From Undibacterium sp. 5I1 (GTDB lineage Bacteria; Pseudomonadota; Gammaproteobacteria; Burkholderiales; Burkholderiaceae_D): DNA of 64,000 bases. The stretch spans positions 1,426,001 through 1,490,000 of the forward strand of contig NZ_JAVIWI010000001.1 in the NCBI RefSeq assembly GCF_034314085.1, read 5' to 3'. The translations under genes were made by a program, and so were the position numbers. Below, piece after piece: positions 8,356 through 17,052 of this stretch; position 1 is the stretch's first letter, and every line of letters starts with the position of its first letter. The notes below the pieces were generated by a model. The model was not told the DNA's origin. It was given only the letters and a program-made list of their open reading frames with translations, and searched no databases.

Positions 8356-9628
8356 CCAGATAGCGCGTAAAACACGGTCCTTCAGGGCGGTGATATCAGC
8401 GCGGGAGGCGTCAGCCTCATTGCTTTTTGGTCGTTAAACGATATACTGATTATATATACAGTCATCAGCAATTCCATGCCCAGAGATAGTTCAACGCCCC
8501 CTAATAAACCCGTTCTCAATACGCGAGTACTCCGCTTGCGTATCAAAGACAAACACGCTGCCGTATTGCGCGATCGTGCGATGTGGGCCAATCAGGTCTG
8601 GAATTACTGCAATGACTTGCAGCAGCAAGTGTGGCGTCGCGAGAAGCGTTTGCTTTCTGGTTACGACTTTGCCCCGTTCACCAAAGGCGCTGGCAAAGAA
8701 GGTATCCCACTTCACTCGCAGACTATCCAGGCGATCTCCGAAGAATACGCCACCCGCCGTAAGCAATTCAAAAAGATTAAACTACGCTGGCGTGTCTCTC
8801 GCGGGAACAAGCGATCACTAGGCTGGATCCCTTTTAAAGCGTCAGCACTAAGCTACCGTAACGGTCAACTCTGGATGTCCGGTATCGATACGCCTTTGTG
8901 CTTGTGGGATAGCTACGGCCTTTCACAATACCAATTGGGTGCCGGTAATCTCTCTGAGGATGCCCGAGGTCGCTGGTACATCAATATCACCGTGAAAGTA
9001 GCCAGGCAGGCCCCTGTCGAAGGTAAGGCTGACGTGGGCATCGATCTGGGATTAAAAGACTTTGCCGGTTTCTCTGATCCAGTTCTGGACAATGTCGAGG
9101 CACAGAAGTATTACCGTGGCGCCGAGGTCAAATTAGGTATGGCACAACGGGCTAAGAAGAAGCGCCTGGTTAAATCGATCCATGCCAAGATTGCCAACCG
9201 GCGTAAGGATCATCATCACCAACTCAGCACCAAGCTAGTCAGACGCTATGGTGCGATCTTCGTGGGAAACGTGAATGCGAGTAGTCTGGTGAAGACCAAG
9301 ATGGCAAAATCGGTCTTGGATGCAGGCTGGTCACAATTCAGAACCATGCTGTCTTACAAATGCGATGACGCAGGCGTATGGTTTGAAGAAGTCAACGAAG
9401 CGTATTCTACCCAAGACTGTTCTGCGTGTTTTGCACGCAGCGGCCCGAAAGGACTGAAAGATCTTGGAATAAGAGAATGGACTTGTCCGCACTGCGGCAC
9501 GATGCATGATCGTGATCGCAATGCAGCTAAGAACATTCTCCGTCGAGGACGAGCGACGCTGGTAGCAGGAATCCCCTTCCTTTCTGTGTAAGCAGCAGCC
9601 GCACGGCTGAGGTGGGGGAGGACGTCAA
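8356..9628 (+). mobile_element. tnpB-only IS200/IS605 (IS1341-type) element inside the IS5-like transposase
   Basis: The left flank ends in TTTAT (8351-8355) and the element ends in GACGTCAA (TCAA at 9625-9628). Removing 8356-9628 restores the interrupted transposase frame exactly, so the boundaries are supported by the host gene. Hairpins lie near each end (8428-8441 region and CAGCCG/CGGCTG near 9594-9609). It has no tnpA and must have been moved by a TnpA supplied in trans; elements 1 and 2 in this window supply possible ones and have related ends. Confidence 0.9.
8476..9591 (+). CDS. tnpB: TnpB-family RNA-guided nuclease with altered RuvC-II motif
   Basis: 371 aa from ATG at 8476. D190 in VGIDLGLKDF is the first RuvC aspartate and the late HDRDRNAAKN (D347) supplies the last. 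A zinc ribbon (CSAC ... CPHC) lies between. At the usual second-motif glutamate the sequence reads IFVGNVNASS, with glycine where copies 1 and 2 have E269. Some TnpB groups are known with a rearranged catalytic glutamate; the nearby FEEVNEAYS (about 303-311) is a possible substitute, but a nuclease-dead protein cannot be excluded. No tnpA partner in the element. Confidence 0.85.
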   Translation: MPRDSSTPPNKPVLNTRVLRLRIKDKHAAVLRDRAMWANQVWNYCNDLQQQVWRREKRLLSGYDFAPFTKGAGKEGIPLHSQTIQAISEEYATRRKQFKKIKLRWRVSRGNKRSLGWIPFKASALSYRNGQLWMSGIDTPLCLWDSYGLSQYQLGAGNLSEDARGRWYINITVKVARQAPVEGKADVGIDLGLKDFAGFSDPVLDNVEAQKYYRGAEVKLGMAQRAKKKRLVKSIHAKIANRRKDHHHQLSTKLVRRYGAIFVGNVNASSLVKTKMAKSVLDAGWSQFRTMLSYKCDDAGVWFEEVNEAYSTQDCSACFARSGPKGLKDLGIREWTCPHCGTMHDRDRNAAKNILRRGRATLVAGIPFLSV

Positions 9629-9648
9629 CCGACGAAGAAGTCGTGGAG
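9500..9648 (+). ncRNA. Predicted omega RNA of the tnpB-only element
   Basis: Inferred from the known architecture of tnpB loci: scaffold from the 3' end of tnpB and the right end, guide from the flank. The guide would be 9629-9648, which is coding sequence of the interrupted IS5-like transposase. The start is approximate. Confidence 0.4.
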
Positions 9649-10760
9649 CGCTGTATTGAGAATCCCTACTGGCAATACTTCTGCGGCGAATAGTATTTCA
9701 ACCATCGCCTGCCGATCGATCCAAGCCAGATGACGCGCTTTCGTAAGCGCATCGGAACGGCCGGTTGCGAAACCATGCTGAAGATGTCGATTCAAGCAAG
9801 ACTCCCCAGCAAGACCATCACGCCGCGCTCGCTGCAAGTGGTCAATGTGGATACGACAGTGCAAGATAAGGCAATCGCTTTCCCGACCGATGCACGGCTG
9901 TACCACAAGGCACGTGCTGCATTAGTGCGACAAGCCAAGAAGTGCCGTTTGCAATTACGTCAAAGCGACGAACGGCTAAGCAAACGCGACCTAATGATGA
10001 ATGGGCGCTACGCTCATGCCAAGCAGATGAAGCGCGCCAGAAGCATGCAGAAGCGTTTGCGTACCTACCTGGGTTGTGTCATTCGCGACATCGAACGCAA
10101 GCTCCAGAGCCAACCGTAGTTGACCGAGCACTTTGCCAAACTGCTGGAGATCGCCAAACACATCCACCTACAGCAGCGGCAAGACAACGACAAACTCTAC
10201 AACGTCCACGCCCCGGAGACGGAATGCATCGCCAAGGGTAAGGCGCACAAGAAGTACGAGTTCGGCGTCAAGGTCAGCATTGCAAGTACCAGCGCCGATA
10301 ACTTCGTCGTCGGGATGCAGGCATTGCCGGGGCGTCCCTATGATGGCCACACGCTGAAACAGGCGATCGAACAGGTCGCCGCACTCACCAGCACACTTCC
10401 AAAAGAAGCTTACGTTGATCGCGGCTACAAGGGTCACAAATTGGAGGGGTTATCGGTCTGGAGTGCCGGCGCTAAACGTGGTGTGACGGGTGCAATCAAG
10501 AAGAAGCTCGAGCGCAGAAATGCGGTGGAACCCGTCATCGATTACATGAAATCGGACGGTAGGCTGGCGCGAAACTTCCTCAAAGGCGCAGAAGGTGACG
10601 CAATGAATGCCGTATTGTGTGGTGCCGGTCACAATCTGCGAAAAATCCTCAGGCGCCTAACGCTTTTTTGGCTTCGCATTATATTGTCGGGGATGCGTTT
10701 GTTCGATTTACGCATCCCTGCATTTGTACTCGCATGAACAAAAAGCGACTTTTTCAGGCG

Positions 10761-11139
10761 CGACGAATTAGATGGGTTATTTTTCAATTAGCGGATCTAG
10801 TCAAGCTTGATGTTCGTGGTTTCCGTGAAAATAGCATCAAGAGCGCTCTCCGCGAGTTTCTTAGACGCCTGAATTATCCAGCGAAAATCATAATGCTTTG
10901 CGCGCACGGGTACTCGGCATCCCTACTGAGTTTTCGTCAAACAGGACAAACTTCAAATGTTGTTGTATTTCTAAATAATTAAGGATGCTTTAAGTTTTTG
11001 ATTGTTATCTTTTAAAAACTGGTTTTTTTTGGTAAAAATGGGTAGAAAACTTCAATCCCTCGTGATCCAGATGGGCAGCAAATAGTCGATTACGTGCTAC
11101 TTTCTCATCTCGGTCTAATAATCGCCGGCTCACTAGAAC
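10761..11139. other. Spacer with a possible gene remnant
   Basis: No convincing gene. On the plus strand a frame open to 10982 encodes about 70 residues beyond the IS edge (RRIRWVIFQLADLVKL onward, ending VVVFLNN) with no start of its own outside the IS. It may be the 3' scrap of a gene cut by the IS5-like element. From 10983 to 11139 only AT-rich sequence upstream of TonB receptor 2 was seen. Confidence 0.35.
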
Positions 11140-13413
11140 ATGCATATTAATACTACGCAGTATTCCAATGAAAGTTATTCAATGCTGTTGAGATTGAATC
11201 CATTCTCTGCTTTACTTTTATTATCGACGATCCTCTCTTCATCTGCTTTTTCCAAGGAAAGTGAGTCCATTCAAAAGCCGCCCGACCAACAGCAGAGATC
11301 AACGACGGAATCAAATGCGCCTACTTCAAAGATACCGACCGATAATAATATTCCTACCGTAAATATCAACTCAAAATTAAAGCGTACACAAATTGATATT
11401 GATCGAAAGGTATATGACGTTGCGAACGATTTACAAAGCATTTCAGGTAGCGCTGCTGACATCTTAAATACAATCCCATCGGTTCAGGTGGATGGTGACG
11501 GCAATGTAGCCCTTAGAGGGGACAGTAAGGTGGTTATTTTGATTGACGGGAAAGCTTCTTCGCAGCTATCTGGATCAAATGCTGGTGCAGGATTGTCACA
11601 GTACTCCGCAAGTGATATCGAAAAAATTGAAGTGATGACGAATGCACCCGCTGAGTTCGCATCCGAGGGAACGGCGGGCGTCATCAACATCATTACAAAA
11701 CGCAACAGACAACCTGGATCCTTCGGCGCTTTTGCGCTCAATGCTGGAAATCAAGGAAGAGTTGTCAGTGATATCAGCGGCGCATTCAATGCTAGCAACC
11801 TTAATATTTCAGGCGGAATAGGATTTCGTGAAGATCAGCGACAGCGTCGCATTGTATCGACAACGACAACCTTAGGACAGGAAGGCGCCGCAACCGGTTT
11901 CAGCGCAGAAGACCTTCACGAAAATGCGCGGCGTCTTAATCCGTCTTTAAAAGGAGCTATCAACTATCGTGTCGACGAGAAGCAGTTACTTGACTTCGAT
12001 TTTCGACTACGACAGCGTAGCGGTCGGCGTAATTACGATTCTCAAAGCACATCTGTGCTTTCAAACGGTAGTATTACCAGTGATTCATCCGGCCACAGCG
12101 ATGGTCACGAATGGAGTCTCAGCGGCGAACAGCGTTTGAGCTATAAAACAATACTTACGTCGCCTGAGGAGACTCTGGCGATCATTTTACACCGATCAAC
12201 CGACAAAGAGCGCGAACGCTATCTTCTAGCTACTAGTTATCAGATACCAGTTGGTCAAATTGGTGGAAATCAAATAGCGCAAAACCACTACTTTATTACA
12301 GATGATTTCAGCGCTGATTACCGAACTTCACCCGCAGAGGGGACGATAATTAAGTTAGGTTATAGTCTGCGTCATGACAGTAATGGAATTGATTTTTCAG
12401 GAAACGATATTAATCCTACAACAGGATTGTTAACAACCACCTCGGTATTGAAAAACCAATTTGATTATCAACGAACCATTCAAGCAATATACGGTTCTTA
12501 CCAAAAAATGGTGAATGCGACTGACGTTCTTGCGGGTCTACGCGTCGAGCAGACACAAAGCGAAGGTGATCAGCTGACATCCAACCAGATCAATAAACAA
12601 AATTATTTCGGGCTATATCCGAGTCTGCATCTTGAACGAAAACTAGACCAACATTCAACCGTATTTTCTGCATACAGCCGACGGCTATCGCGCCCCGACC
12701 CAGAAGACTTGAATCCATATATTGATTTCCGTGATCCTCAAAATCTCCGCAGTGGAAATGCCAACTTGCAACCACAGCAAAGTCAGTCGCTAGAAGCAGG
12801 CTATAAAATAGAAACGGACACACAGAATTTTGCTATTTCAGGCTATCTAAAACAGATTAAAAACGGATTTACTGTAGTGACCACATTGGTGGCACCGAAT
12901 GTTCGGCTTACCCAAGCAGCGAACCTGCCTCTTAGTAAATCTGCTGGAGTTGAGTTGCTGGCCGATGGACCGCTGTCGCATACTCTGTCGTATCGCCTAA
13001 GTAGTAATTTGTTCTATACCCAGGTGGATACCCTCGGAGCGGGCATTTCATCTTTGCAATCAGTGACTGGCATAAATCTAAAAGCCAACCTAGACTACCG
13101 ACCCACTACTATTGATACTGCTCAATTATCGTTTAGCCGCACTGATAAAAAGTTAACTCCGCAGGGGTATATTGCGCCACTAAATCTTGTTAATATTGGA
13201 TATAAGCGACGTATACAACCCAACTTATCTTTGATACTGACAATATCCGACTTGTTCAACGGGCAGCGGCAGATTAGGTACCTTAATACCTCACAGTTTC
13301 AGACAACCTATGATCGATTCCAATATGGGAGGGTTGCATATATTGGGTTTAATTATTCGTTCGGTACGACAAAAAAATCTAAAGCCGAGAGTTTTGATTA
13401 TGATCAACAATAG
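11140..13413 (+). CDS. TonB-dependent receptor 2 (outer-membrane beta-barrel)
   Basis: Up to 757 aa; an internal ATG at 11182 (MLLRLN) gives a more usual signal peptide and may be the true start, since no strong ribosome site precedes either. After the signal sequence (core LLLLSTILSSSAFS) comes a low-complexity linker, then a plug-like domain (about 90-185: GDGNVALRGDSKVVILIDGK, IEKIEVMTNAPAEF, GVINIITK). A long barrel with alternating aromatic strands follows. It resembles the OMP_b-brl_3 class of TonB receptors. Unlike most, it ends with a charged tail (KKSKAESFDYDQQ) beyond the last barrel strand. Ligand unknown. No accessory genes are cotranscribed. Confidence 0.82.
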   Translation: MHINTTQYSNESYSMLLRLNPFSALLLLSTILSSSAFSKESESIQKPPDQQQRSTTESNAPTSKIPTDNNIPTVNINSKLKRTQIDIDRKVYDVANDLQSISGSAADILNTIPSVQVDGDGNVALRGDSKVVILIDGKASSQLSGSNAGAGLSQYSASDIEKIEVMTNAPAEFASEGTAGVINIITKRNRQPGSFGAFALNAGNQGRVVSDISGAFNASNLNISGGIGFREDQRQRRIVSTTTTLGQEGAATGFSAEDLHENARRLNPSLKGAINYRVDEKQLLDFDFRLRQRSGRRNYDSQSTSVLSNGSITSDSSGHSDGHEWSLSGEQRLSYKTILTSPEETLAIILHRSTDKERERYLLATSYQIPVGQIGGNQIAQNHYFITDDFSADYRTSPAEGTIIKLGYSLRHDSNGIDFSGNDINPTTGLLTTTSVLKNQFDYQRTIQAIYGSYQKMVNATDVLAGLRVEQTQSEGDQLTSNQINKQNYFGLYPSLHLERKLDQHSTVFSAYSRRLSRPDPEDLNPYIDFRDPQNLRSGNANLQPQQSQSLEAGYKIETDTQNFAISGYLKQIKNGFTVVTTLVAPNVRLTQAANLPLSKSAGVELLADGPLSHTLSYRLSSNLFYTQVDTLGAGISSLQSVTGINLKANLDYRPTTIDTAQLSFSRTDKKLTPQGYIAPLNLVNIGYKRRIQPNLSLILTISDLFNGQRQIRYLNTSQFQTTYDRFQYGRVAYIGFNYSFGTTKKSKAESFDYDQQ

Positions 13414-13876
13414 CTGAAAGAATAGTTTTAACCTTTTCTCTTTTAGAGATACGAAAAATTTAGATGACAACAAGAGCGAAATTGTTGTGGAACGATTACA
13501 TGCGCACATGCTTCAGTAAAACGTAAGCAGGATTGATAGATGCTACTCTCGGATGTATAGACAACTTAGGTTTAATATTCGAACTGATTAGTATTTCTTT
13601 TTTTCGTTCTTATCGGGCCTTTCCCTTTCCCTCCAAGAGGAAAGCCAATGGTGATTATCTATCTGAGTCATGTTGAACAATTCTGTCTTAAACCGATGCT
13701 GGAACTAGAAGGCTGGGAGCGCCAGCGTAACTTAAACAATTTAGTATTCGTTGATTATTGGGGTTCCGGTGACGCAGCCGCATCATCCTCACATTAGAAG
13801 CTTGGTGAGGATACGCCGCTCTGAGTTAGGTTTGAACCAAAAATCAGAAAACAGGTTACGTAAAGAGTATTTTTGA
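13414..13876. other. Spacer after TonB receptor 2 with one small open frame
   Basis: 463 bases. The only item of note is a 49-codon frame at 13648-13797 (MVIIYLSHVEQF...) preceded by AGAGGAAAG. That purine run also forms a hairpin with the CTTTCC upstream (13626-13645 region). It could be a small protein or a remnant; no homology is recognised. The rest shows no coding signal. Confidence 0.3.
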
Positions 13877-13992
13877 CCAGATGCGCGACAAGCCTCGTCC
13901 AAGCGACCGGTTGCGCAGCAACCTTTAGGTGAAGCCGTCGAGTTTGGGCGGGGAAGGATAGCGCGAACGGCGCAGCCGTCCTTGCTTTTGGT

Positions 13993-14406
13993 TTAATGGG
14001 GTGTATTTTGCTGCTCAATGTACTGCCGAATGATGCTGATCGGAGCGCCGCCGCAGGACGATGCAAAATAGGAGGGCGACCACAATACGCCTTTCCAGTA
14101 TCGATCACGAATATCAGGCCGGTCTTTCCGCAGTAACCGACTAGACACCCCTTTTAGGCTGTTCACCAGCGCCGACACTGCCACCTTTGGCGGGTATTCC
14201 ACGAGCAGATGAACATGGTCGTCTTCGCCGTCCATCTCGATGAGATGCGCATCGAAGTCAGCGCAGACATTGCCGAAGATAGCGCGAAGCCGCTGGACGG
14301 CATCGCCATCAAACACTTTACGGCGATATTTCGCCACAAAGACCAAATGCACGTGCATTTTAAAAACGCAGTGTCTACCCCTACGAATATCATTGTTTTC
14401 TGTCAT
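13993..14406 (-). CDS. tnpA: IS200/IS605 transposase TnpA (Y1 HUH), copy 2
   Basis: 137 aa. HUH motif H64-V-H66 in DDHVHLLVEYP and catalytic Y129 in IIRQYIEQQ are present, so it looks active. Divergent from tnpB at 14427 with 20 bases between starts. Conserved WSPSYFASSCGGAPIS block near the C-terminus as in copy 1. It could mobilise all three elements of the window if their ends are compatible. Confidence 0.92.
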   Translation of the reverse strand: MTENNDIRRGRHCVFKMHVHLVFVAKYRRKVFDGDAVQRLRAIFGNVCADFDAHLIEMDGEDDHVHLLVEYPPKVAVSALVNSLKGVSSRLLRKDRPDIRDRYWKGVLWSPSYFASSCGGAPISIIRQYIEQQNTPH

Positions 14407-14426
14407 AGACCAAATATAATCTAATC

Positions 14427-15644
14427 ATGCAACGCCTTCAAGCCTACAAATATGAGCTACAGCCCAATGGGGAACAGCAGCGCGACATGCGCCGATTCTT
14501 CGGGTCATGTCGCTTTGTGTTTAACAAGACGCTGGCGATGCAAAAAGCCTTGTACGAACAGGGCGAAAGAAAGCTGGGCTATGCTGGCCTGTGCAAATCG
14601 CTCACAGCATGGCGTAGCGCCCCTGAAACACTATGGCTGGCCGATGCGCCTGTGCATCCTCTGCAACAAGCGCTCAAAGATTTGGAGCGGGCCTACACCA
14701 ATTTCTTCGCTAAACGCGCCGACTTCCCGCGCTTCAAGAAAAAGGGAGTGGGCGACAGCTTCCGCTACCCGGATTCAAAACAGTTCAAGATCGATCAGGC
14801 CAATAGCCGCGTGTTTCTGCCCAAGTTGGGCTGGATTGGCTATCGGAACAGCCGCGACATCCTTGGTACAGCCAAGAACATTACCGTGTCGTCCACGGGT
14901 GGCAAGTGGTTCCTGTCGATTCAAACCGAGCGGGAGGTTGATCAGCCTTTGCCGACAGCGACAAGCGCGATCGGCATCGATGTCGGCATTGCCCGGTTCG
15001 CCACCATGAGCGACGAGAGCTATATCACACCGCTCAACAGCTTCAAGAAGCATCAGCAACGTCTTGCGCGTTATCAGCGCCGCATGAGCCGCAAGGTCAA
15101 GTTCAGCAACAACTGGAAGAAGGCGAGAGCCCGTGTCCAGCAGATTCACACCGGCATTGCCAACGCCCGGAAAGACTTCCTGCACAAAGCCACAACGACG
15201 ATCAGCCAAAACCACGCGCTCGTATGCATTGAGGATTTGCAGGTACGGAACATGTCCAGGTCTTCCAAGGGCAATAGCGAACAGCACGGCAAACGGGTCA
15301 GTCAAAAGTCCGGCCTGAATCGCGCCATTCTCGACCAGGGCTGGGGTGAATTTAGACGACAACTGGAGTATAAGGTGTCGTGGAACGGCGGCATGCTTCT
15401 GGCCGTTCCGCCACACAACACTAGTCGCACTTGCCCTTGTTGTGGTCATATATCGAAAGACAATCGGCAAACACAAGCCAAATTCCTGTGTGTCGATTGC
15501 GGTTACGAAAATAACGCCGATGTGGTCGGCGCGATCAATGTTTTAGAGCGGGGATACCGCTTGTTAGCCAGTGGAGAGTCGGTGCAATCAGGCCGCTCTG
15601 CGAAGCAGGAACCCACCGAAGCGACTCAAGCAGTTTTTGTTTGA
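14427..15644 (+). CDS. tnpB: TnpB RNA-guided nuclease (IS605 OrfB), copy 2
   Basis: 405 aa. RuvC triad D185, E269 and D365 is intact; zinc-ribbon cysteines are C336, C339, C355 and C358. It is close to copy 1 in the C-terminal half (about residue 180 onward nearly identical) and more divergent in the N-terminal half, a mosaic pattern that could reflect recombination or different selection on the RNA/DNA-recognition lobe. The stop falls inside the element, unlike copy 1. Confidence 0.93.
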   Translation: MQRLQAYKYELQPNGEQQRDMRRFFGSCRFVFNKTLAMQKALYEQGERKLGYAGLCKSLTAWRSAPETLWLADAPVHPLQQALKDLERAYTNFFAKRADFPRFKKKGVGDSFRYPDSKQFKIDQANSRVFLPKLGWIGYRNSRDILGTAKNITVSSTGGKWFLSIQTEREVDQPLPTATSAIGIDVGIARFATMSDESYITPLNSFKKHQQRLARYQRRMSRKVKFSNNWKKARARVQQIHTGIANARKDFLHKATTTISQNHALVCIEDLQVRNMSRSSKGNSEQHGKRVSQKSGLNRAILDQGWGEFRRQLEYKVSWNGGMLLAVPPHNTSRTCPCCGHISKDNRQTQAKFLCVDCGYENNADVVGAINVLERGYRLLASGESVQSGRSAKQEPTEATQAVFV

Positions 15645-15707
15645 GCGCCGTAGGAATCGCCGACCTTCAGGTCGGCGAGGATGTCAAACACCACAAAAAA
15701 ACTCATC
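15540..15707 (+). ncRNA. Predicted omega RNA of element 2
   Basis: Expected from family architecture. The scaffold spans the tnpB 3' end and the right-end hairpin; the guide would be 15688-15707, lying in the left arm of the terminator between this element and the kinase gene. Start approximate, no direct evidence. Confidence 0.38.
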
Positions 15708-15731
15708 TACGAAGTAAAGTGTGAGTTTTTT
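15695..15731. terminator. Bidirectional terminator between element 2 and TCS2
   Basis: AAAAAACTCA and TGAGTTTTTT form a 10-bp stem around a 16-base loop. It lies just 3' of the histidine kinase gene on the minus strand and of the IS element on the plus strand. Confidence 0.75.
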
Positions 15732-15753
15732 AAAAAATATTTTTATCCGTCAA

Positions 15754-17052
15754 TTAACTAAAAATAATTGTAGCGATCAAGCCTTGTTCAAGCGGATTAT
15801 TGTCAAACTCGATTCTGGCTGAATGCATATCAGCGATACTTTTCGCAATCGCCAATCCCAAGCCACTTCCCCAAGGTTCAACTCCATCGCAACGATAAAA
15901 TCGGTCAAAAACTCGGCTGCGGTCTTCAGGACTAATTCCTGGCCCATTATCTACCACACGAATAATTGATTTATTATTTTGGTACTTCACACTAATATCA
16001 ACACGTCCACCAACTGGGGTATAGCGTAAAGCATTATCTACAATATTATTCAAGAGTATATTGAGGTCATCCATATTTCCACGGATACTGGGTGTCAAGG
16101 GATCAAAATCCATACCAAATTCGATATTTTTGGTCGCTGCCAATGGGTAATAATCAACGACGACTTTCTCAGCTAATTTCTGCAGACTGAGGTCATGAAA
16201 TAACAGTTGTTCTCGTCTAGGTTCATGACGTGCCAAAGTGAGCAATTGATGGACTAAATGACTAGTCCTATCCAGCCGCTCATGTAATTTATTAAATGCG
16301 ATTAATCGTTGATCTTCGCCAACAGCGCGCTCTACCAACTGTAGTTGTAACTTCAATGCCGCTATAGGAGTTCTTAGCTCATGTGCAGCATCAGCGATAA
16401 AAGCTCGTTGTGTCGTCAATGCGATATCAAGGCGCTTTAATAAATCATTTAATGCTTCAGCGACGGGAACTACCTCTGGTGATAGTCCATCTAAATAAAG
16501 CGGTTGTAAAGCATCAGGTGATCGGCTCATTACTGCATAGGCAAATTGCGTCAACGGTAGCAAGCTGCGACCTACTGCTATCCATATGAAGTATGCCAGT
16601 ATAGGAATTAAAATGAGGAAGGGAAGTAAGCATCGAAAAGCAATTCTCGCAGCTAGGGTCTGACGCACCAGAGTTGGTTGTGCGACTTGTATCATTAAAT
16701 TTTGCTTCGTCCGGCTATACACACGCCATTGCTCATCACCGATGGTGACCGTCTTAAATCCTAACGCTGGATATAAAGGTAATATAGATTCAGGATCAGA
16801 CGAATAGACGGAATGCCCCTTGGAGTCCCATGCCTGGAGTACGACCTTTTCCTCTGGTCCACCATCGATATTATCATTACTACCTGCTGCAATCGGGACC
16901 GGCAGTGAACCCGCCACTTGCTTTAATTGTGCGTCAAATAATTCGCTAGCTTCCTCCCTTATTTTTAGAAAAAGTGCACTTCCTGCGATAATTGAGCAGA
17001 CAAATGCCCCGCCAAATAACCATAAGAGTAATTGCTGACGTATGGTTCTCAT
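15754..17052 (-). CDS. Sensor histidine kinase, QseC/TctE type (TCS2)
   Basis: 432 aa with the same architecture as the kinase at 2399: membrane helix (about 7-29), periplasmic sensor region, second helix (about 141-160), HAMP-like segment, H224 in DAAHELRTP, then N box, VDNGPGIS and SGLGLAIAK ATP-binding boxes. The periplasmic part is the most diverged from TCS1, so it probably senses a different cue. Start overlaps the regulator stop (ATGA). Divergent from an RND efflux operon, suggesting that it responds to a toxic compound or metal exported by that pump. Confidence 0.93.
   Translation of the reverse strand: MRTIRQQLLLWLFGGAFVCSIIAGSALFLKIREEASELFDAQLKQVAGSLPVPIAAGSNDNIDGGPEEKVVLQAWDSKGHSVYSSDPESILPLYPALGFKTVTIGDEQWRVYSRTKQNLMIQVAQPTLVRQTLAARIAFRCLLPFLILIPILAYFIWIAVGRSLLPLTQFAYAVMSRSPDALQPLYLDGLSPEVVPVAEALNDLLKRLDIALTTQRAFIADAAHELRTPIAALKLQLQLVERAVGEDQRLIAFNKLHERLDRTSHLVHQLLTLARHEPRREQLLFHDLSLQKLAEKVVVDYYPLAATKNIEFGMDFDPLTPSIRGNMDDLNILLNNIVDNALRYTPVGGRVDISVKYQNNKSIIRVVDNGPGISPEDRSRVFDRFYRCDGVEPWGSGLGLAIAKSIADMHSARIEFDNNPLEQGLIATIIFS

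Larger units (their letters stand above)
8097..10737 (+). pseudogene. IS5-family DDE transposase, split by tnpB element and two stop codons
   Basis: N-terminal part 8097-8355, C-terminal part 9629-10737. Joining the two restores the frame through FNLSDEEVVERC, which shows the exact tnpB insertion point. The body has the DDE-type landmarks VDTTVQ, VDRGYKG and a late RRNAVEPVIDYMKSDG region. Two in-frame stops remain after joining (TAG at 9691-9693 within the FCGE-YF stretch, and TAG at 10117-10119 after SQP), so the gene is dead even without the insertion. Family call from overall pattern (DUF772-type N-terminus plus DDE_Tnp_1 core). Confidence 0.8.
8079..10760 (+). mobile_element. Decayed IS5-like element, itself interrupted by a tnpB element
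   Basis: The transposase coding region starts at 8097 and ends at 10737. Weak imperfect inverted repeats can be aligned at the edges (around 8077-8092 and 10744-10761), so the ends are approximate. The left edge truncates the Stealth-like gene. The matching 5' part of that gene is not on the right side, so a deletion accompanied or followed insertion. Confidence 0.6.
13877..15687 (+). mobile_element. IS200/IS605-family element 2 (tnpA + tnpB)
   Basis: Same gene layout as element 1 in the opposite orientation. The right end finishes in GGATGTCAA (TCAA at 15684-15687) after a GCCGACC/GGTCGGC hairpin (15659-15676). The left end is less certain: alignment to the other two elements places it at 13877 (CCAGATGCGCG), just after TTTGA. 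The element ends directly before a terminator serving the adjacent kinase gene. Confidence 0.78.

Noticed and set aside
14775..15476. Minus-strand open frame inside tnpB copy 2
   Set aside because: Same kind of shadow as in copy 1, explained by codon bias of tnpB.
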